Assembly (NCBI GenBank): GCA_000619965.1
Contig: JHVD01000009.1
Coordinates: 42,907 to 106,906, forward strand
DNA: 64,000 bases
Reading direction: 5' to 3'
Source of the DNA: Propionibacteriaceae bacterium P6A17
GTDB lineage: Bacteria > Actinomycetota > Actinomycetes > Propionibacteriales > Propionibacteriaceae
In this document: one piece after another, positions 1 to 8,112 of the stretch
Layout: every line of letters starts with the position of its first letter
How positions within the stretch are numbered: the first letter of the stretch is position 1
The notes under the pieces: model-generated
What the model was told of the DNA's origin: nothing
The model's database searches: none
Seen by the model: only the letters and a program-made list of their open reading frames with translations
Translations under genes and position numbers: made by a program

Positions 1-148
1 GGGGAGTCAGGGCAGAGGTGGAGGCGCCGGGCTCGGGCGAGGCGGACGTCGAACCGGGCGAGGACGCGGGGCCCGTCGGCGCCGCAGTGGGGGCGCAGGC
101 GGCGAGGGCGCCCACGAGCGCCGCTGCCGCCAGCTTTCGAATCCTCAC
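1..148 (-). CDS. Lipoprotein, N-terminal part only
   Basis: The reading frame opens with GTG at 148 and runs off the left edge, so only about 49 residues are visible. They start MRIRKLAAAALVGALAAC, a positively charged start, a hydrophobic stretch and an LAAC lipobox, followed by a low-complexity Ala/Pro/Ser/Thr region. This is the usual layout of an actinobacterial secreted lipoprotein: signal peptidase II would cut before Cys18 and leave it anchored to the outer face of the membrane. The functional domain lies outside the window, so no role can be given. Confidence 0.75.
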   Translation of the reverse strand, partial: MRIRKLAAAALVGALAACAPTAAPTGPASSPGSTSASPEPGASTSALTP

Positions 149-169
149 GCGAGCAGTCTACGACCGGGC

Positions 170-574
170 TCAGTCACCGTCTCCGCCCGGGAACCAGCCC
201 GGGTGTTCGTGCGCGTCGCGGCCGCGGAGGCGGTCGATGTCGCGGCGGTCCTTCTTCGTCGGGCGACCGGCACCCCGATCACGGCGGGCGACGGGCGCGC
301 TCAGGTAGGCGGGGCGGGGCGGAGAGTGGTCGACGTAGCAGGTTGCGGCGATGGGGGCGCCGACCCGCTTGGTGATGACCTGGACCACCTCGAAGCGCCG
401 TTCCCAGCCGGGCTCGCGGACGGTGACGACGTCGCCCGGCTTCACGACGTGCGCGGGCTTGACGGGGAGGCCGTTGAGGCGCACGTGCCCACCCGAGACC
501 TCCTTGTTGGCCAGCGATCGCGTCTTGAAGATGCGCACCGACCAAAGCCACACGTCGAGTCTGCCTGCCGTCAT
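170..574 (-). CDS. S4-domain RNA-binding protein, Hsp15-like
   Basis: A 134-residue basic protein. The S4 fold occupies about residues 4-65 (RLDVWLWSVRIFKTRSLA, then GHVRLNG and KPGDVV), as in the Hsp15/YrfH ribosome-associated family, which binds stalled 50S subunits carrying nascent chains. The C-terminal third is rich in Arg/Lys/Asp and probably adds RNA contacts. I chose the start at 574 (MTAGRLD) because a TAGCAT -10-like hexamer sits 8 nt upstream at 588-583, fitting a leaderless transcript; a longer frame to 631 adds 19 residues that do not look like the family. Divergent from the HAD gene. The exact substrate in actinobacteria is not certain. Confidence 0.85.
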   Translation of the reverse strand: MTAGRLDVWLWSVRIFKTRSLANKEVSGGHVRLNGLPVKPAHVVKPGDVVTVREPGWERRFEVVQVITKRVGAPIAATCYVDHSPPRPAYLSAPVARRDRGAGRPTKKDRRDIDRLRGRDAHEHPGWFPGGDGD

Positions 575-615
575 GCGACTGCATGCTACCCCGAAGCGAC
601 CCGTAGGGTGGGGGC

Positions 616-1278
616 ATGACGTTTCCGCCACGGGCGGTGCTGTTCGACCTCGACGGCACCCTCACCAACACGGTCCCACTGATCGCCAAGCACATCGCGC
701 AGGTCCTTGCCGCGCACGGCACCTTCATCGACCCGGTGCAGGTGCACCCCTACATCGGCCAACCCCTCGCGACTGCCTGGATGGGCCTCGCGGGCATCGC
801 CCCCGACGACCCGCAGTCCGAGGAGCTGGGCGCGCAGTACCGCGCCAGCGTGAAGGGTGACATCGAAACCGCAGGGGAGGCGCTCGTCCTTCCGGGCGCG
901 AAGGCGCTGCTCGGCGCCCTGCACGACGGCGGGGCCAAGGTGGCCGTCGTCACCGCGAAGACCTCCGACCAGGCCCGGCACCTGCTGCACCACGCGGGGC
1001 TCGGCGACGCCGTCGACGTCCTCGTCGGCACCGACGATGTCGTGCACGGCAAGCCTGCCCCCGACTCCGCGCTGCTCGGCGCCCAGCGACTGGGCGTGCC
1101 GCCGTCGGAGTGCATCTACGTCGGTGATGCCGCCACCGACGTGCTCATGGCCGTCGCCGCGGGGATGCCGTGCTATGGCGTCACGACCGGAGCCTCCGAC
1201 GCGCAGCAGCTCGGCGAAGCCGGGGCGGTCGCCGTCGTGGAGAGCCTGGACGAGCTGCTCACACTCCTGCGCGGCTGA
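616..1278 (+). CDS. HAD-superfamily hydrolase, phosphoglycolate phosphatase-like
   Basis: A 220-residue HAD subfamily IA phosphatase. Motif I is FDLDGTLTNT with the nucleophile Asp11 and general acid Asp13; an alpha-helical cap follows (about 20-85); motif II is the VTAK stretch, motif III the Lys in HGKPAPD, and motif IV GDAATD. This is the layout of Gph/PpaX phosphatases that act on small phosphorylated metabolites in the cytosol. The substrate cannot be read from sequence. A TAGGGT -10-like element ends 6 nt before the ATG, so the message is probably leaderless. It is divergent from the S4 gene, with the two start regions only about 40 bp apart. Confidence 0.85.
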   Translation: MTFPPRAVLFDLDGTLTNTVPLIAKHIAQVLAAHGTFIDPVQVHPYIGQPLATAWMGLAGIAPDDPQSEELGAQYRASVKGDIETAGEALVLPGAKALLGALHDGGAKVAVVTAKTSDQARHLLHHAGLGDAVDVLVGTDDVVHGKPAPDSALLGAQRLGVPPSECIYVGDAATDVLMAVAAGMPCYGVTTGASDAQQLGEAGAVAVVESLDELLTLLRG

Positions 1279-1324
1279 TGATACGGGCCGCTGCCCCGCC
1301 CCGAGGCTGCCGTAGCATGCGCAG

Positions 1325-2137
1325 GTGCCCGATCTCGCCCCCATCGCCGACTGGCTGCCCGTGTCCTGGCCGGTGCTGCTCGCGCTCGTCGTCGCCGCCG
1401 GCTTCGCCGGATGGATCGACGCGGTGGTGGGCGGCGGCGGGCTGATCCAGCTTCCGGCGCTCGTCATCGGGCTGCCGAAGGACGTGCCCACCCCCTTCGT
1501 GCTGGGCACCAACAAGCTGTCCTCGTTCGCCGGCACGCTCACCGCGAGCTGGGTGTACGTGCGCAAGGTGACGGTGCGGTGGGCGTTCCTGCTGCCGTTG
1601 GTGGCCGGGGCATTCGTCGGCTCCGCCGCGGGCGCGAGCGTGTCGCGGTATCTGCCGCGCGCCGTGCTCACCCCGGTCGTGTTGGTGGCGGTCGTTCTCG
1701 TCGGGGCGTACGTGTACCGACGCCCGACGCTGGGCCTGCAGCACGCGCCCCGCCACGACGGCCTCGCCGCGGGGCTGCGCTCCGGTGGGATCGGGGTCGT
1801 CGTAGGGATCTACGACGGGCTGCTCGGGCCCGGCACCGGGTCGTTCTTCGTCATCCTCATCGTCGCGCTGCTCGGCTACGGCTTCCTCGAGGCGAGCGTG
1901 AACGCGAAGCTCGCCAACCTCACCACCAACGTCGCCGCCATCGCCGTCTACGGCATCCACGGCGAGTTGCTGTGGGTGCTCGGTGGCGCGATGGCGTTGG
2001 CCAACATCACCGGGGGACTCGTCGGCGCCCACATGGCGGTCAAGCACGGCAACGCGTTCATCCGCCGGGTGTTCCTGATCGTGCTCGGCATCCTCGTCGT
2101 GAAGCTCGGCTGGGACACCGTCGCCGCCCTGATCTGA
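1325..2137 (+). CDS. TSUP (TauE/SafE) family membrane permease
   Basis: A 270-residue integral membrane protein with about eight hydrophobic segments. The conserved TSUP features are present: an N-terminal GWIDAVVGGGGLIQLPAL motif, NKLSSFAG after helix two, and a second related half carrying GLLGPGTGSFF and NAKLANLTTNVAA. The family exports sulfite, sulfoacetate or other small organosulfur anions. The substrate here is unknown; no sulfur gene is adjacent. The start is GTG at 1325, preceded at 6 nt by TAGCAT (1313-1318), again a leaderless arrangement. A second TSUP protein of different sequence lies at 12466. Confidence 0.85.
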   Translation: MPDLAPIADWLPVSWPVLLALVVAAGFAGWIDAVVGGGGLIQLPALVIGLPKDVPTPFVLGTNKLSSFAGTLTASWVYVRKVTVRWAFLLPLVAGAFVGSAAGASVSRYLPRAVLTPVVLVAVVLVGAYVYRRPTLGLQHAPRHDGLAAGLRSGGIGVVVGIYDGLLGPGTGSFFVILIVALLGYGFLEASVNAKLANLTTNVAAIAVYGIHGELLWVLGGAMALANITGGLVGAHMAVKHGNAFIRRVFLIVLGILVVKLGWDTVAALI

Positions 2138-2271
2138 CCAAGCCACGACGGGTTTCGCGCAATTCGCGCACGTCGCGACGTGGGCGGTGCTGCCGAAGTC
2201 CGAGGTGCGCCGGCCGCCCCGCACGAGACCCAGCCCGCGCGCTCGTTGCCCCCAACCGCCGACGACGCGCG

Positions 2272-3063
2272 TCAGGCGACCCGGCGGGACTGATCGATGA
2301 TCTGGAACTGCGCCCCCTCCGGGGACGCGACGGTGGCGAGCCTCCCGAATGGGGAATCGAACGGGCCGTCCACGACCGTGCCACCCAGCTCTCGGGCGCG
2401 ACCGGCCGCCGCGTCGCAGTCGTCCACGGCGAAGTAGACGCGCCAGAAGGAGCCGACCTCCGTCGGGAGGAACGAGCTGGCGTCGCAGATGCCCGACGAG
2501 GCCCCGTCGCCCGCACCGTTGGTGGCGTAGCGCATGTCGCCCTCCTCGGCGCCCGCCATGGGGACGATATCGAACCCGAATGCGTCACGGTAGAAGGCCA
2601 CGGCGGCGTCGTAGTCCTGGGTCATCAGTTCGTACCAGACCGGGGTGCCGGCCGTGCCGGGGGTGTCGAATCCCTCGAGGGAGCCCGCCTGCCACAGCTG
2701 GATCGTCGCGCCCGTCGGGTCCAGCAGCCACGCGAAGCGGCCGAGGGCGTCGGCATCGCTGGGGGCGATGACCCCGGTGCCGCCGAGGGCCAGCGCCTTC
2801 GCGTAGGCCGCGTCGATGTCGTCCACCGCCAGGTAGAGGTGCACCGCAGACGGGATGGGTGCGCCGTCGGGGTCGGTGTGCCCACCCATGTCCATGAAGC
2901 CGCCGACGAGTGCGTCGCCGCTGCGGATCAGGGCGTAGTGGCCGGGCTGCGGGGCCTGGTCCTCGAGCGTCCAGCCAAAGAGCTGCGTGAAGAAGGCACT
3001 GCTCGTCGCGACGTCGTTGACGCCGAGGTCGAGCCAGCAGGGGGTGCCGTGGGGGCGGGGCAT
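2272..3063 (-). CDS. Two-domain VOC (glyoxalase/bleomycin-resistance fold) protein
   Basis: A 263-residue protein built from two vicinal-oxygen-chelate modules, about 5-120 (starts TPCWLDLGVNDVATSSAFF) and about 135-260 (starts TPVWYELMTQDYDAAVAFY). Tandem-VOC proteins of this size are common in actinobacteria, the best known being the mycobacterial CFP30B antigen type. VOC folds bind a metal and rearrange or cleave small molecules, or bind a drug, but the metal ligands cannot be assigned safely and the substrate is unknown. An AGGAG Shine-Dalgarno sequence lies close upstream of the ATG at 3063. The 134 bases between this gene and the TSUP gene (2138-2271) hold no gene I can support. Confidence 0.85.
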   Translation of the reverse strand: MPRPHGTPCWLDLGVNDVATSSAFFTQLFGWTLEDQAPQPGHYALIRSGDALVGGFMDMGGHTDPDGAPIPSAVHLYLAVDDIDAAYAKALALGGTGVIAPSDADALGRFAWLLDPTGATIQLWQAGSLEGFDTPGTAGTPVWYELMTQDYDAAVAFYRDAFGFDIVPMAGAEEGDMRYATNGAGDGASSGICDASSFLPTEVGSFWRVYFAVDDCDAAAGRARELGGTVVDGPFDSPFGRLATVASPEGAQFQIIDQSRRVA

Positions 3064-3192
3064 GGGGTCTCCTCGTCGGTCGACGGTCGTGGTGCGGCCA
3101 ACACTACGCGATCATCCGGCGCGCCCGACGCCTCCCAAGAGTGCTCGATAGGATCGACGGCGAATCGTCTGCGGAGCACGGAAGGAGCCATC

Positions 3193-3285
3193 GTGCCAAA
3201 TGAGGTCTGCGCGCCCGTGCATCCCGCCCCGCCGCAGGCCGCCGTCGGCGTCCGTGGCCGTGACGACGGGGGCGAGGCCCGATGA
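3193..3285 (+). CDS. Short ORF translationally coupled to cobU
   Basis: A 30-codon frame starts with GTG at 3193 behind a strong AAGGAG site (3182-3187) and ends in TGA that overlaps the cobU ATG as ATGA (3282-3285). The peptide begins MPNEVCAPVHPAPPQ and ends with an Arg/Asp/Gly-rich tail. No family is recognised. The single Cys and His might matter for metal or corrinoid sensing, but that is speculation. cobU has no good ribosome site of its own upstream of 3282, so the main role may be to deliver ribosomes to cobU. It could also be the remnant of a larger lost gene. Confidence 0.5.
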   Translation: MPNEVCAPVHPAPPQAAVGVRGRDDGGEAR

Positions 3286-3914
3286 CCGCCGAGTACCGCG
3301 TGCGCGTCGACGACGCCGACGAGCTGGCCCGCGAACTGCTCGCTGCCCTCGCGGCCCGGGGCGACGTGCGTCGCCTCGACGAGGCCCCCTCCGGCCGGGT
3401 GCTCGTCCTCGGCGGGGCCCGCTCCGGGAAGTCGAGCTGGGCGGAACGCCAGCTCCGGGACCGTGAGGCCTGCTACCTCGCGACCTCCGAGGCCGACCCG
3501 AGCGACGCCGAGTGGATGGAGCGCGTGCGCCTCCACCGTGAGCGCCGCCCTGCGCACTGGACGACCGTCGAGACCCTCGACGTCGCCTCCCACCTGGGCC
3601 ACGACGGGCCGCCGCTGCTCGTCGACTGCCTCGCGGTCTGGCTCACCCGCAACCTCGACGACGTCGGCGCCTGGGAGGACCGCGACGGCTGGCGCGCGGC
3701 CCTCACGCAGCGCACGGCGCGGCTGGTCGAGGCGGTGGCGGACTCGCCGCGGGAGGCGTTCCTCGTCAGCAACGAAGTGGGCTCCGGCGTCGTGCCGGGC
3801 ACCCGCGCAGGCCGACTGTTCCGCGACGAGCTGGGGCGCCTCAACGCGGGCGTGGCGAGCGCGTGCGACCAGGTGTGGCTCGTCGTCGCCGGGATCCCGA
3901 GGCGGCTCAAGTGA
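3282..3914 (+). CDS. cobU: Adenosylcobinamide kinase / adenosylcobinamide-phosphate guanylyltransferase
   Basis: A 210-residue CobU. It phosphorylates adenosylcobinamide and then adds GMP, giving adenosylcobinamide-GDP in the nucleotide-loop step of cobalamin synthesis and salvage. The P-loop GGARSGKS sits at residues 44-51 and is followed by the family pattern SSWAE, the RLHRERRP segment that includes the guanylylation region, LLVDCLAVWL, and VSNEVGSGVVP near the C-terminus. Residues 1-38 precede the usual CobU start and are of unknown role. The stop overlaps the next start as GTGA (3911-3914), so cobU and cobS are coupled. No cobalamin riboswitch B12 box was found upstream. Confidence 0.92.
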   Translation: MTAEYRVRVDDADELARELLAALAARGDVRRLDEAPSGRVLVLGGARSGKSSWAERQLRDREACYLATSEADPSDAEWMERVRLHRERRPAHWTTVETLDVASHLGHDGPPLLVDCLAVWLTRNLDDVGAWEDRDGWRAALTQRTARLVEAVADSPREAFLVSNEVGSGVVPGTRAGRLFRDELGRLNAGVASACDQVWLVVAGIPRRLK

Positions 3915-4684
3915 GACCCCTCACCGCGCTGGGGCTGTTCACCGTCATCCCCGTCCCCCCGCGCGACATCGACGCGCGGGCCGCGGCCGGCGCGATGGCG
4001 GCGCTGCCGCTGACCGGCCTCATCCTCGGGGCGCTCGCCGGCGCCTGCGTGTGGCTGGGCGCGACGATCGGGGCGCCCGTCGTCGGGGCCATCGGGGGAC
4101 TGGCGCTGCTGGCGGGGCTGACCGGCGGGCTGCACCTCGACGGGGTGGCCGACACCGCCGACGGGCTCGGCTCCCGAAAGCCTGCCGACGAGGCCCTGGC
4201 GATCATGAAGCGCTCCGACATCGGCCCGATGGGGGTCATCGCGCTCGTGCTCGTGCTGCTCCTGCAGGCTGCGGCGTTGCTCGATGTGGCGACGGCCCTC
4301 GCCCCGTGGGCGGCGGGGTGCGTCGTCGCGGTGGCGGCAGCGGCGGGCCGCACCGCCGTCCTGTTCGCCTCGCGCGGCCCGTCGGCCAGGCCGGGCGGCT
4401 TCGGGGCGCTGCTGTCCGGGGTGCCGTCGACGCCGATCGTCGCGCTGAACGTGGCCGCGGTGCTCGCCCTCTCGACGGGGCTCGGCTGGGCCGTGCGCGG
4501 GACGTTCGGCGTGCTCGGCTTCGTCGCCGCGGCGGGGGCGGCGCTGCTCGTCGGCGGCGCCTGGGGAGCGCGGGTCCGACGTCGGCTCGGCGGCACGACC
4601 GGCGACGTGTTCGGCTCCATCGCGGAGGTCACCCAGACTGCGGCGCTGGTGGCGTTCGCCGTCGCGGCTCACCTGCTGTCGTAG
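3911..4684 (+). CDS. cobS: Adenosylcobinamide-GDP ribazoletransferase (cobalamin synthase)
   Basis: A 257-residue polytopic membrane protein. It joins adenosylcobinamide-GDP to alpha-ribazole (phosphate), completing the lower loop of cobalamin. The CobS signature DGVADTADG is at residues 77-85 (Asp residues bind Mg2+), after an N-terminal PVP motif (FTVIPVPPRD), and KRSDIGPMG follows at about 100. About six to seven hydrophobic helices are visible and the length is normal. I use the GTG at 3911, which overlaps the cobU stop, because it gives the standard N-terminus. The 3' end overlaps the convergent LigT-like gene by 16 bp. Confidence 0.92.
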   Translation: MRPLTALGLFTVIPVPPRDIDARAAAGAMAALPLTGLILGALAGACVWLGATIGAPVVGAIGGLALLAGLTGGLHLDGVADTADGLGSRKPADEALAIMKRSDIGPMGVIALVLVLLLQAAALLDVATALAPWAAGCVVAVAAAAGRTAVLFASRGPSARPGGFGALLSGVPSTPIVALNVAAVLALSTGLGWAVRGTFGVLGFVAAAGAALLVGGAWGARVRRRLGGTTGDVFGSIAEVTQTAALVAFAVAAHLLS

Positions 4685-5247
4685 CACCCGGTGGTGAGGT
4701 CGAGTTCGCCGACGACGGTCAGCGGCCCGGCGATGTCGTGGGTGTCGTAGCTCAGCAACTGCAGCGTCGGCACCACCCACGAGGCCGGAACCGGCACGTC
4801 GGAGAGCCTGCCGAGCGGCACATCCAGCGGCACCTCGACCGAGTAGAAGCCGACGGTCACGTGCGGCCGATAGGGGCTCGGGATGCGGTCGGGAAGCCCC
4901 TCCGACAACGCCAGATGCGCCTGCGCAAGCCAGCCGCCGTCGAGCTCCAGCATCGGTGAGGGCGTGAACGACGCCCAGCCGCGCGGCCGCACCGCCACCG
5001 GGCCGCGCGCGAGGGGGGCCAGCCGCTCCAGGTCGAGCCGGAGGCGCTCGTCGTCGAAGTCCCGCCCCTCCAGCCCGCAGTAGGCGACGGTGACGTGCGG
5101 CTGGCGCTCGTAGCGAGGCAGGAGGAGCCCGGCCAGCGCGGCGCGGGCCGGGGCAATGTCGACCGGTGCCAGCACCCCCCACAGGTAGGCGCGCGGGATG
5201 CCGCGGTGCCACTCGGGGAAGTCGCGGTCCTCGCAGGCGAGAGTCAT
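4669..5247 (-). CDS. 2'-5' RNA ligase / cyclic phosphodiesterase (LigT-like, 2H family)
   Basis: A 192-residue protein with the two HxTx motifs of the 2H phosphoesterase family: HVTV at residues 51-54 and HVTV at 129-132. In that family the two histidines line a symmetrical active site acting on 2'-5' or cyclic phosphodiesters in RNA or small nucleotides. The substrate is not predictable. The start at 5247 has TACAGT (5260-5255) seven bases upstream, so it is probably leaderless. The gene converges on cobS and overlaps its last 16 bp. Confidence 0.8.
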   Translation of the reverse strand: MTLACEDRDFPEWHRGIPRAYLWGVLAPVDIAPARAALAGLLLPRYERQPHVTVAYCGLEGRDFDDERLRLDLERLAPLARGPVAVRPRGWASFTPSPMLELDGGWLAQAHLALSEGLPDRIPSPYRPHVTVGFYSVEVPLDVPLGRLSDVPVPASWVVPTLQLLSYDTHDIAGPLTVVGELDLTTGCYDSR

Positions 5248-5314
5248 GGAGGGCACTGTAGCGCCCCCGGACGTGGGACGATGGCTGCGCAATCTCATCC
5301 CACGAGGAGGCGCC

Positions 5315-6781
5315 ATGCGACGGGTGAGCGTCGTCGGTGCGGGCCCCAACGGGCTCACCGCCGCCGCGGTGTTGGCACGCGCCGGCATCGAGGTCGACGT
5401 GTTCGAGCGCGCCGACCGCGTCGGCGGGGCCTGCTCGTCGGCACGGCTGTTCGGGGACGCGACGGTGGACCTCGGCGCCGCAGCCCACCCGTTCGGCGTC
5501 GCCAGCCCCGCGTTCCGGGCGCTTGGGCTCGAGCGGCACGGGCTCGAGTGGTGCCACCCGCCCATCCCGATGGCCCATCCCCTCGACGATGCCCCTGCGG
5601 CCCTCCTCCTGCCGGACCCGGCCGCCACGGCCGACCAACTCGGCCGCGACGGCGATGCGTGGCTGGCACTGCACGCACACCTCGTCCGGCACCTCGACCG
5701 CCACCTGGCGAACGTGCTGGCACCGCCCCTGCGGTGGCCGGCCCACCCGGGCGCGATGGCGCGCTTCGGTGCGACGGCGTGGCCGTCGGCGTTGGCGCTC
5801 GGGAGGCGTGTATTCGGCCAGGAACCGGCTCGTGCGCTGCTCGCCGGCTCCGCCGCGCACGCGGGGGTGCCACCGTCGTCGCCGCTGACGGCCGCCTTCG
5901 GGCTGCTGTTCGGGGCGCTGGGGATGACCCGTGGCTGGCCGTTCGCGCGCGGCGGATCTGGCGCCATCACGAGGGCGCTGGCCGCCGAGGTCGAGGCCCA
6001 CGGTGGCCGCATCCACGTGGGCCAGCAGGTCCGTGATCTCGGTGAGTTGCCGCCCGGGCCCGTTGTCCTGTCGCTCACCCCGCATGCCGTGCTCGGCCTG
6101 CAGGGGCTCGAAGTGCGGCCGGCGGTGCGCCGCCGGCTCATGCGGTGGCGGCATGGCGTGGCCTCCCACAAGGTGGACTACCTGCTGGATGGGTCGGTGC
6201 CGTGGGCGGACGCGCGACTGGCCGACGCCGGCACGGTGCACGTCGCGGGCACCGTCGCCGAGCTGGAGGCCGCCGAGCGGGCGACGGCGCGCGGGGAGAT
6301 GCCGAGGCACCCGTTCGTGCTCGTGTGCCAACCCGGTGCCGCCGACGCGACGCGCAGCCGCAGCGGGGTCGTCGTGTGGGCCTACACGCATGTGCCCGCC
6401 GGCTGGCGCGAGCCCGAACCCGGCTGGGTGACCAGCCTCGTCGAGGCGCAGCTCGAGCGCTTCGCGCCCGGCTTCACGAGCCGAGTGCGTTGCCGGGCCG
6501 AGCGCACCCCGTCGCAGCTCGAGGCGTGGGATGCGAACCTCGTCGGCGGCGACATCGCGGGCGGAAGCATGGCCGGGCTCCAAGGGGTGCTGCGGCCCGG
6601 CCTCACGCTCGACCCGCACACGCTGCGGCGCGGGGGCGTCTACCTGGCGTCGAGCGCCACATCACCGGGTGCGGGCGTGCACGGGATGCCCGGCTGGTGG
6701 GCCGCCCGGGCCGTCATCCGAGATGCGAGTAGGCCTTCCCCGATCTGGGATGCTCGGGCGCGAGGAGCTGATCGACGGTGA
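5315..6781 (+). CDS. FAD-dependent oxidoreductase, phytoene-desaturase-like
   Basis: A 488-residue flavoprotein of the amine-oxidase/phytoene-desaturase superfamily. The dinucleotide-binding motif is VVGAGPNGLTAA at residues 6-17 and is followed by the typical FERADRVGGACSS segment; the C-terminus ends with the family-like GAGVHGMPGWWAAR loop. Such proteins saturate or desaturate polyprenyl or other lipid chains, or oxidise amines. No carotenoid genes are adjacent, so the substrate is unknown. A clear AGGAGG lies 5' of the ATG at 5315, which favours this start over a longer frame from 5198. Its last 68 bp overlap the convergent deacetylase gene. Confidence 0.85.
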   Translation: MRRVSVVGAGPNGLTAAAVLARAGIEVDVFERADRVGGACSSARLFGDATVDLGAAAHPFGVASPAFRALGLERHGLEWCHPPIPMAHPLDDAPAALLLPDPAATADQLGRDGDAWLALHAHLVRHLDRHLANVLAPPLRWPAHPGAMARFGATAWPSALALGRRVFGQEPARALLAGSAAHAGVPPSSPLTAAFGLLFGALGMTRGWPFARGGSGAITRALAAEVEAHGGRIHVGQQVRDLGELPPGPVVLSLTPHAVLGLQGLEVRPAVRRRLMRWRHGVASHKVDYLLDGSVPWADARLADAGTVHVAGTVAELEAAERATARGEMPRHPFVLVCQPGAADATRSRSGVVVWAYTHVPAGWREPEPGWVTSLVEAQLERFAPGFTSRVRCRAERTPSQLEAWDANLVGGDIAGGSMAGLQGVLRPGLTLDPHTLRRGGVYLASSATSPGAGVHGMPGWWAARAVIRDASRPSPIWDARARGADRR

Positions 6782-7763
6782 CGAGCGTGTAGCCCTTGGA
6801 CTGCAGGTAGTCCACCACTGCGGGCACGGCGTCGACCGACGTCTTGTGGATGTCGTGCATGAGGATGATGCCGCCGGGCTGGACGCCCTGCTTGACCGCG
6901 GCGAGCGTCTTGGCCGGGTCGTGGTGTTTCCAGTCGAGCGTGTCGACGCTCCACAGGATGACGTGCGCGTTGGGCTCGCCGGCCAACACGCGACGCACCT
7001 TCTTGTCGACCGCGCCGTAGGGCGGGCGGATCGACTCGGTGCCGCGGCCGGTGGCCTGCTTCACGGCGGCCGACGTGGAGCGCACCTCCTTGCGGATCGC
7101 GCCGGGGGAGAGCTTGGTGAGGGAGGGGTGCGACCACGAGTGGTTGCCGATCTGATGCCCCTCGGCGACGGCGCGCTTCACCAGGGCGGGATTGGCCTTC
7201 ACGTTGGGGCCGACGACGAAGAACGTCGCCTTGGCGTGGCGCTGCTTCAACATGTCGAGCAGCCGGGCCGTGTGGGCGCCGGGGCCATCGTCGAAGGTCA
7301 GCGCGACGCACTTGACCTCCGAGCAGTCGGGCCCGTTGGGGTCGAGGTGGAGGGACGCCGGGGCGCCGTCGCCGGAGGGGGCCTCGTCGGGCTGCTTCGT
7401 CGGCGTGGGCGATGCCGTCCTCGAGTGGGCGTCGGCGGGGGCGCTGGGCTTCGCCTCGGGCGCGGGGGCGGCGGTGTAGTCGGGTGACGCGATGGGAGTC
7501 GTGGGGGATGGCGCGGGCGCGCCCGGCTGCGACGGGTCCGTGGGGGGAGCCGACGAGGCTGCCGGCGTTGGCGTCGGCGCGGTGGGGGAGGACGGGGCGA
7601 CGGTGGCCGTCGGCTGCTGCGAGGGCGCGCTCGGCGGGGCCGCGGGAGCGCCGCCGCTGCCGGAGCCGACTGGCCCTGCGGCGGTGATGGGTGCGGTGGC
7701 GCACGCGCCTAGGCCCAGGAGCGGGACGAGCGCAGCAATGATGATCGCGGTTCCCCTTCGCAT
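6714..7763 (-). CDS. Lipoprotein polysaccharide deacetylase (NodB domain)
   Basis: A 349-residue exported carbohydrate esterase family 4 protein. The signal ends in a lipobox (LGLGAC, Cys at about 20), then comes a 100-residue Pro/Ala/Ser/Thr linker, then the NodB domain from about 145. Visible catalytic motifs are TFDDGP (base and metal Asp), HSWSHP (metal His residues), RPPYG, SVDTLDW and LMHDIH. It probably removes N-acetyl groups from peptidoglycan or another surface polymer, giving lysozyme resistance or wall remodelling. The start at 7763 is the only one giving a proper lipoprotein signal. Its layout resembles the cut-off lipoprotein at position 148. Confidence 0.88.
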   Translation of the reverse strand: MRRGTAIIIAALVPLLGLGACATAPITAAGPVGSGSGGAPAAPPSAPSQQPTATVAPSSPTAPTPTPAASSAPPTDPSQPGAPAPSPTTPIASPDYTAAPAPEAKPSAPADAHSRTASPTPTKQPDEAPSGDGAPASLHLDPNGPDCSEVKCVALTFDDGPGAHTARLLDMLKQRHAKATFFVVGPNVKANPALVKRAVAEGHQIGNHSWSHPSLTKLSPGAIRKEVRSTSAAVKQATGRGTESIRPPYGAVDKKVRRVLAGEPNAHVILWSVDTLDWKHHDPAKTLAAVKQGVQPGGIILMHDIHKTSVDAVPAVVDYLQSKGYTLVTVDQLLAPEHPRSGKAYSHLG

Positions 7764-7854
7764 GCGGCCATCATGCCACGCCCGACGCCCAACCCCCACC
7801 CCGGCCTGCGCTCGGGAGCGCGGCGGCCTTGGCATCCCACCTACGATGGGCACC

Positions 7855-8112
7855 ATGAACCCCGTCACGATGTACGGCGCCGACTGGTGTGGCGACTGCC
7901 GTCGCACGAAGGCGCAGCTCGACGCGCTCGGCGTCGACTACGAGCTGCTCGACGTGGCGGCCGACGCGCAGCTCGCCGAACGGGCCCGCGAGATCTCCGG
8001 CCGCACCAACATCCCCGTCGTCGTCTACCCCGACGGCGCCTACCAGGTAGAGCCGAGCAACGCCGACGTGCTGGCGAAGCTGACCGCACTCGGATTGGTG
8101 GCCCAGCCATGA
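7855..8112 (+). CDS. Mycoredoxin-like glutaredoxin
   Basis: An 85-residue glutaredoxin-fold protein with a CxxC centre at Cys12-Cys15 (DWCGDCRR) and the family cis-proline stretch TNIPVVVYPDG. Short actinobacterial glutaredoxins of this kind are mycoredoxins, which use mycothiol to reduce mixed disulfides. WCGDC differs from the CPYC of the classical enzymes, so the exact donor is inferred. The start at 7855 has TACGAT (7842-7847) seven bases upstream, suggesting a leaderless message. The stop overlaps the rhodanese start as ATGA, making a three-gene coupled operon with that gene and the DUF2200 gene. Confidence 0.85.
   Translation: MNPVTMYGADWCGDCRRTKAQLDALGVDYELLDVAADAQLAERAREISGRTNIPVVVYPDGAYQVEPSNADVLAKLTALGLVAQP

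Noticed and set aside
3064..3281. Cobalamin riboswitch before cobU
   Set aside because: No B12 box (GCCACTG type) or matching fold was seen upstream.
3473..6619. A 1048-codon open frame on the minus strand across cobU, cobS, the LigT gene and the FAD gene
   Set aside because: It is a GC-rich shadow: it crosses four well-supported genes, has low-complexity Arg/Pro/Gly/His sequence and no domain.
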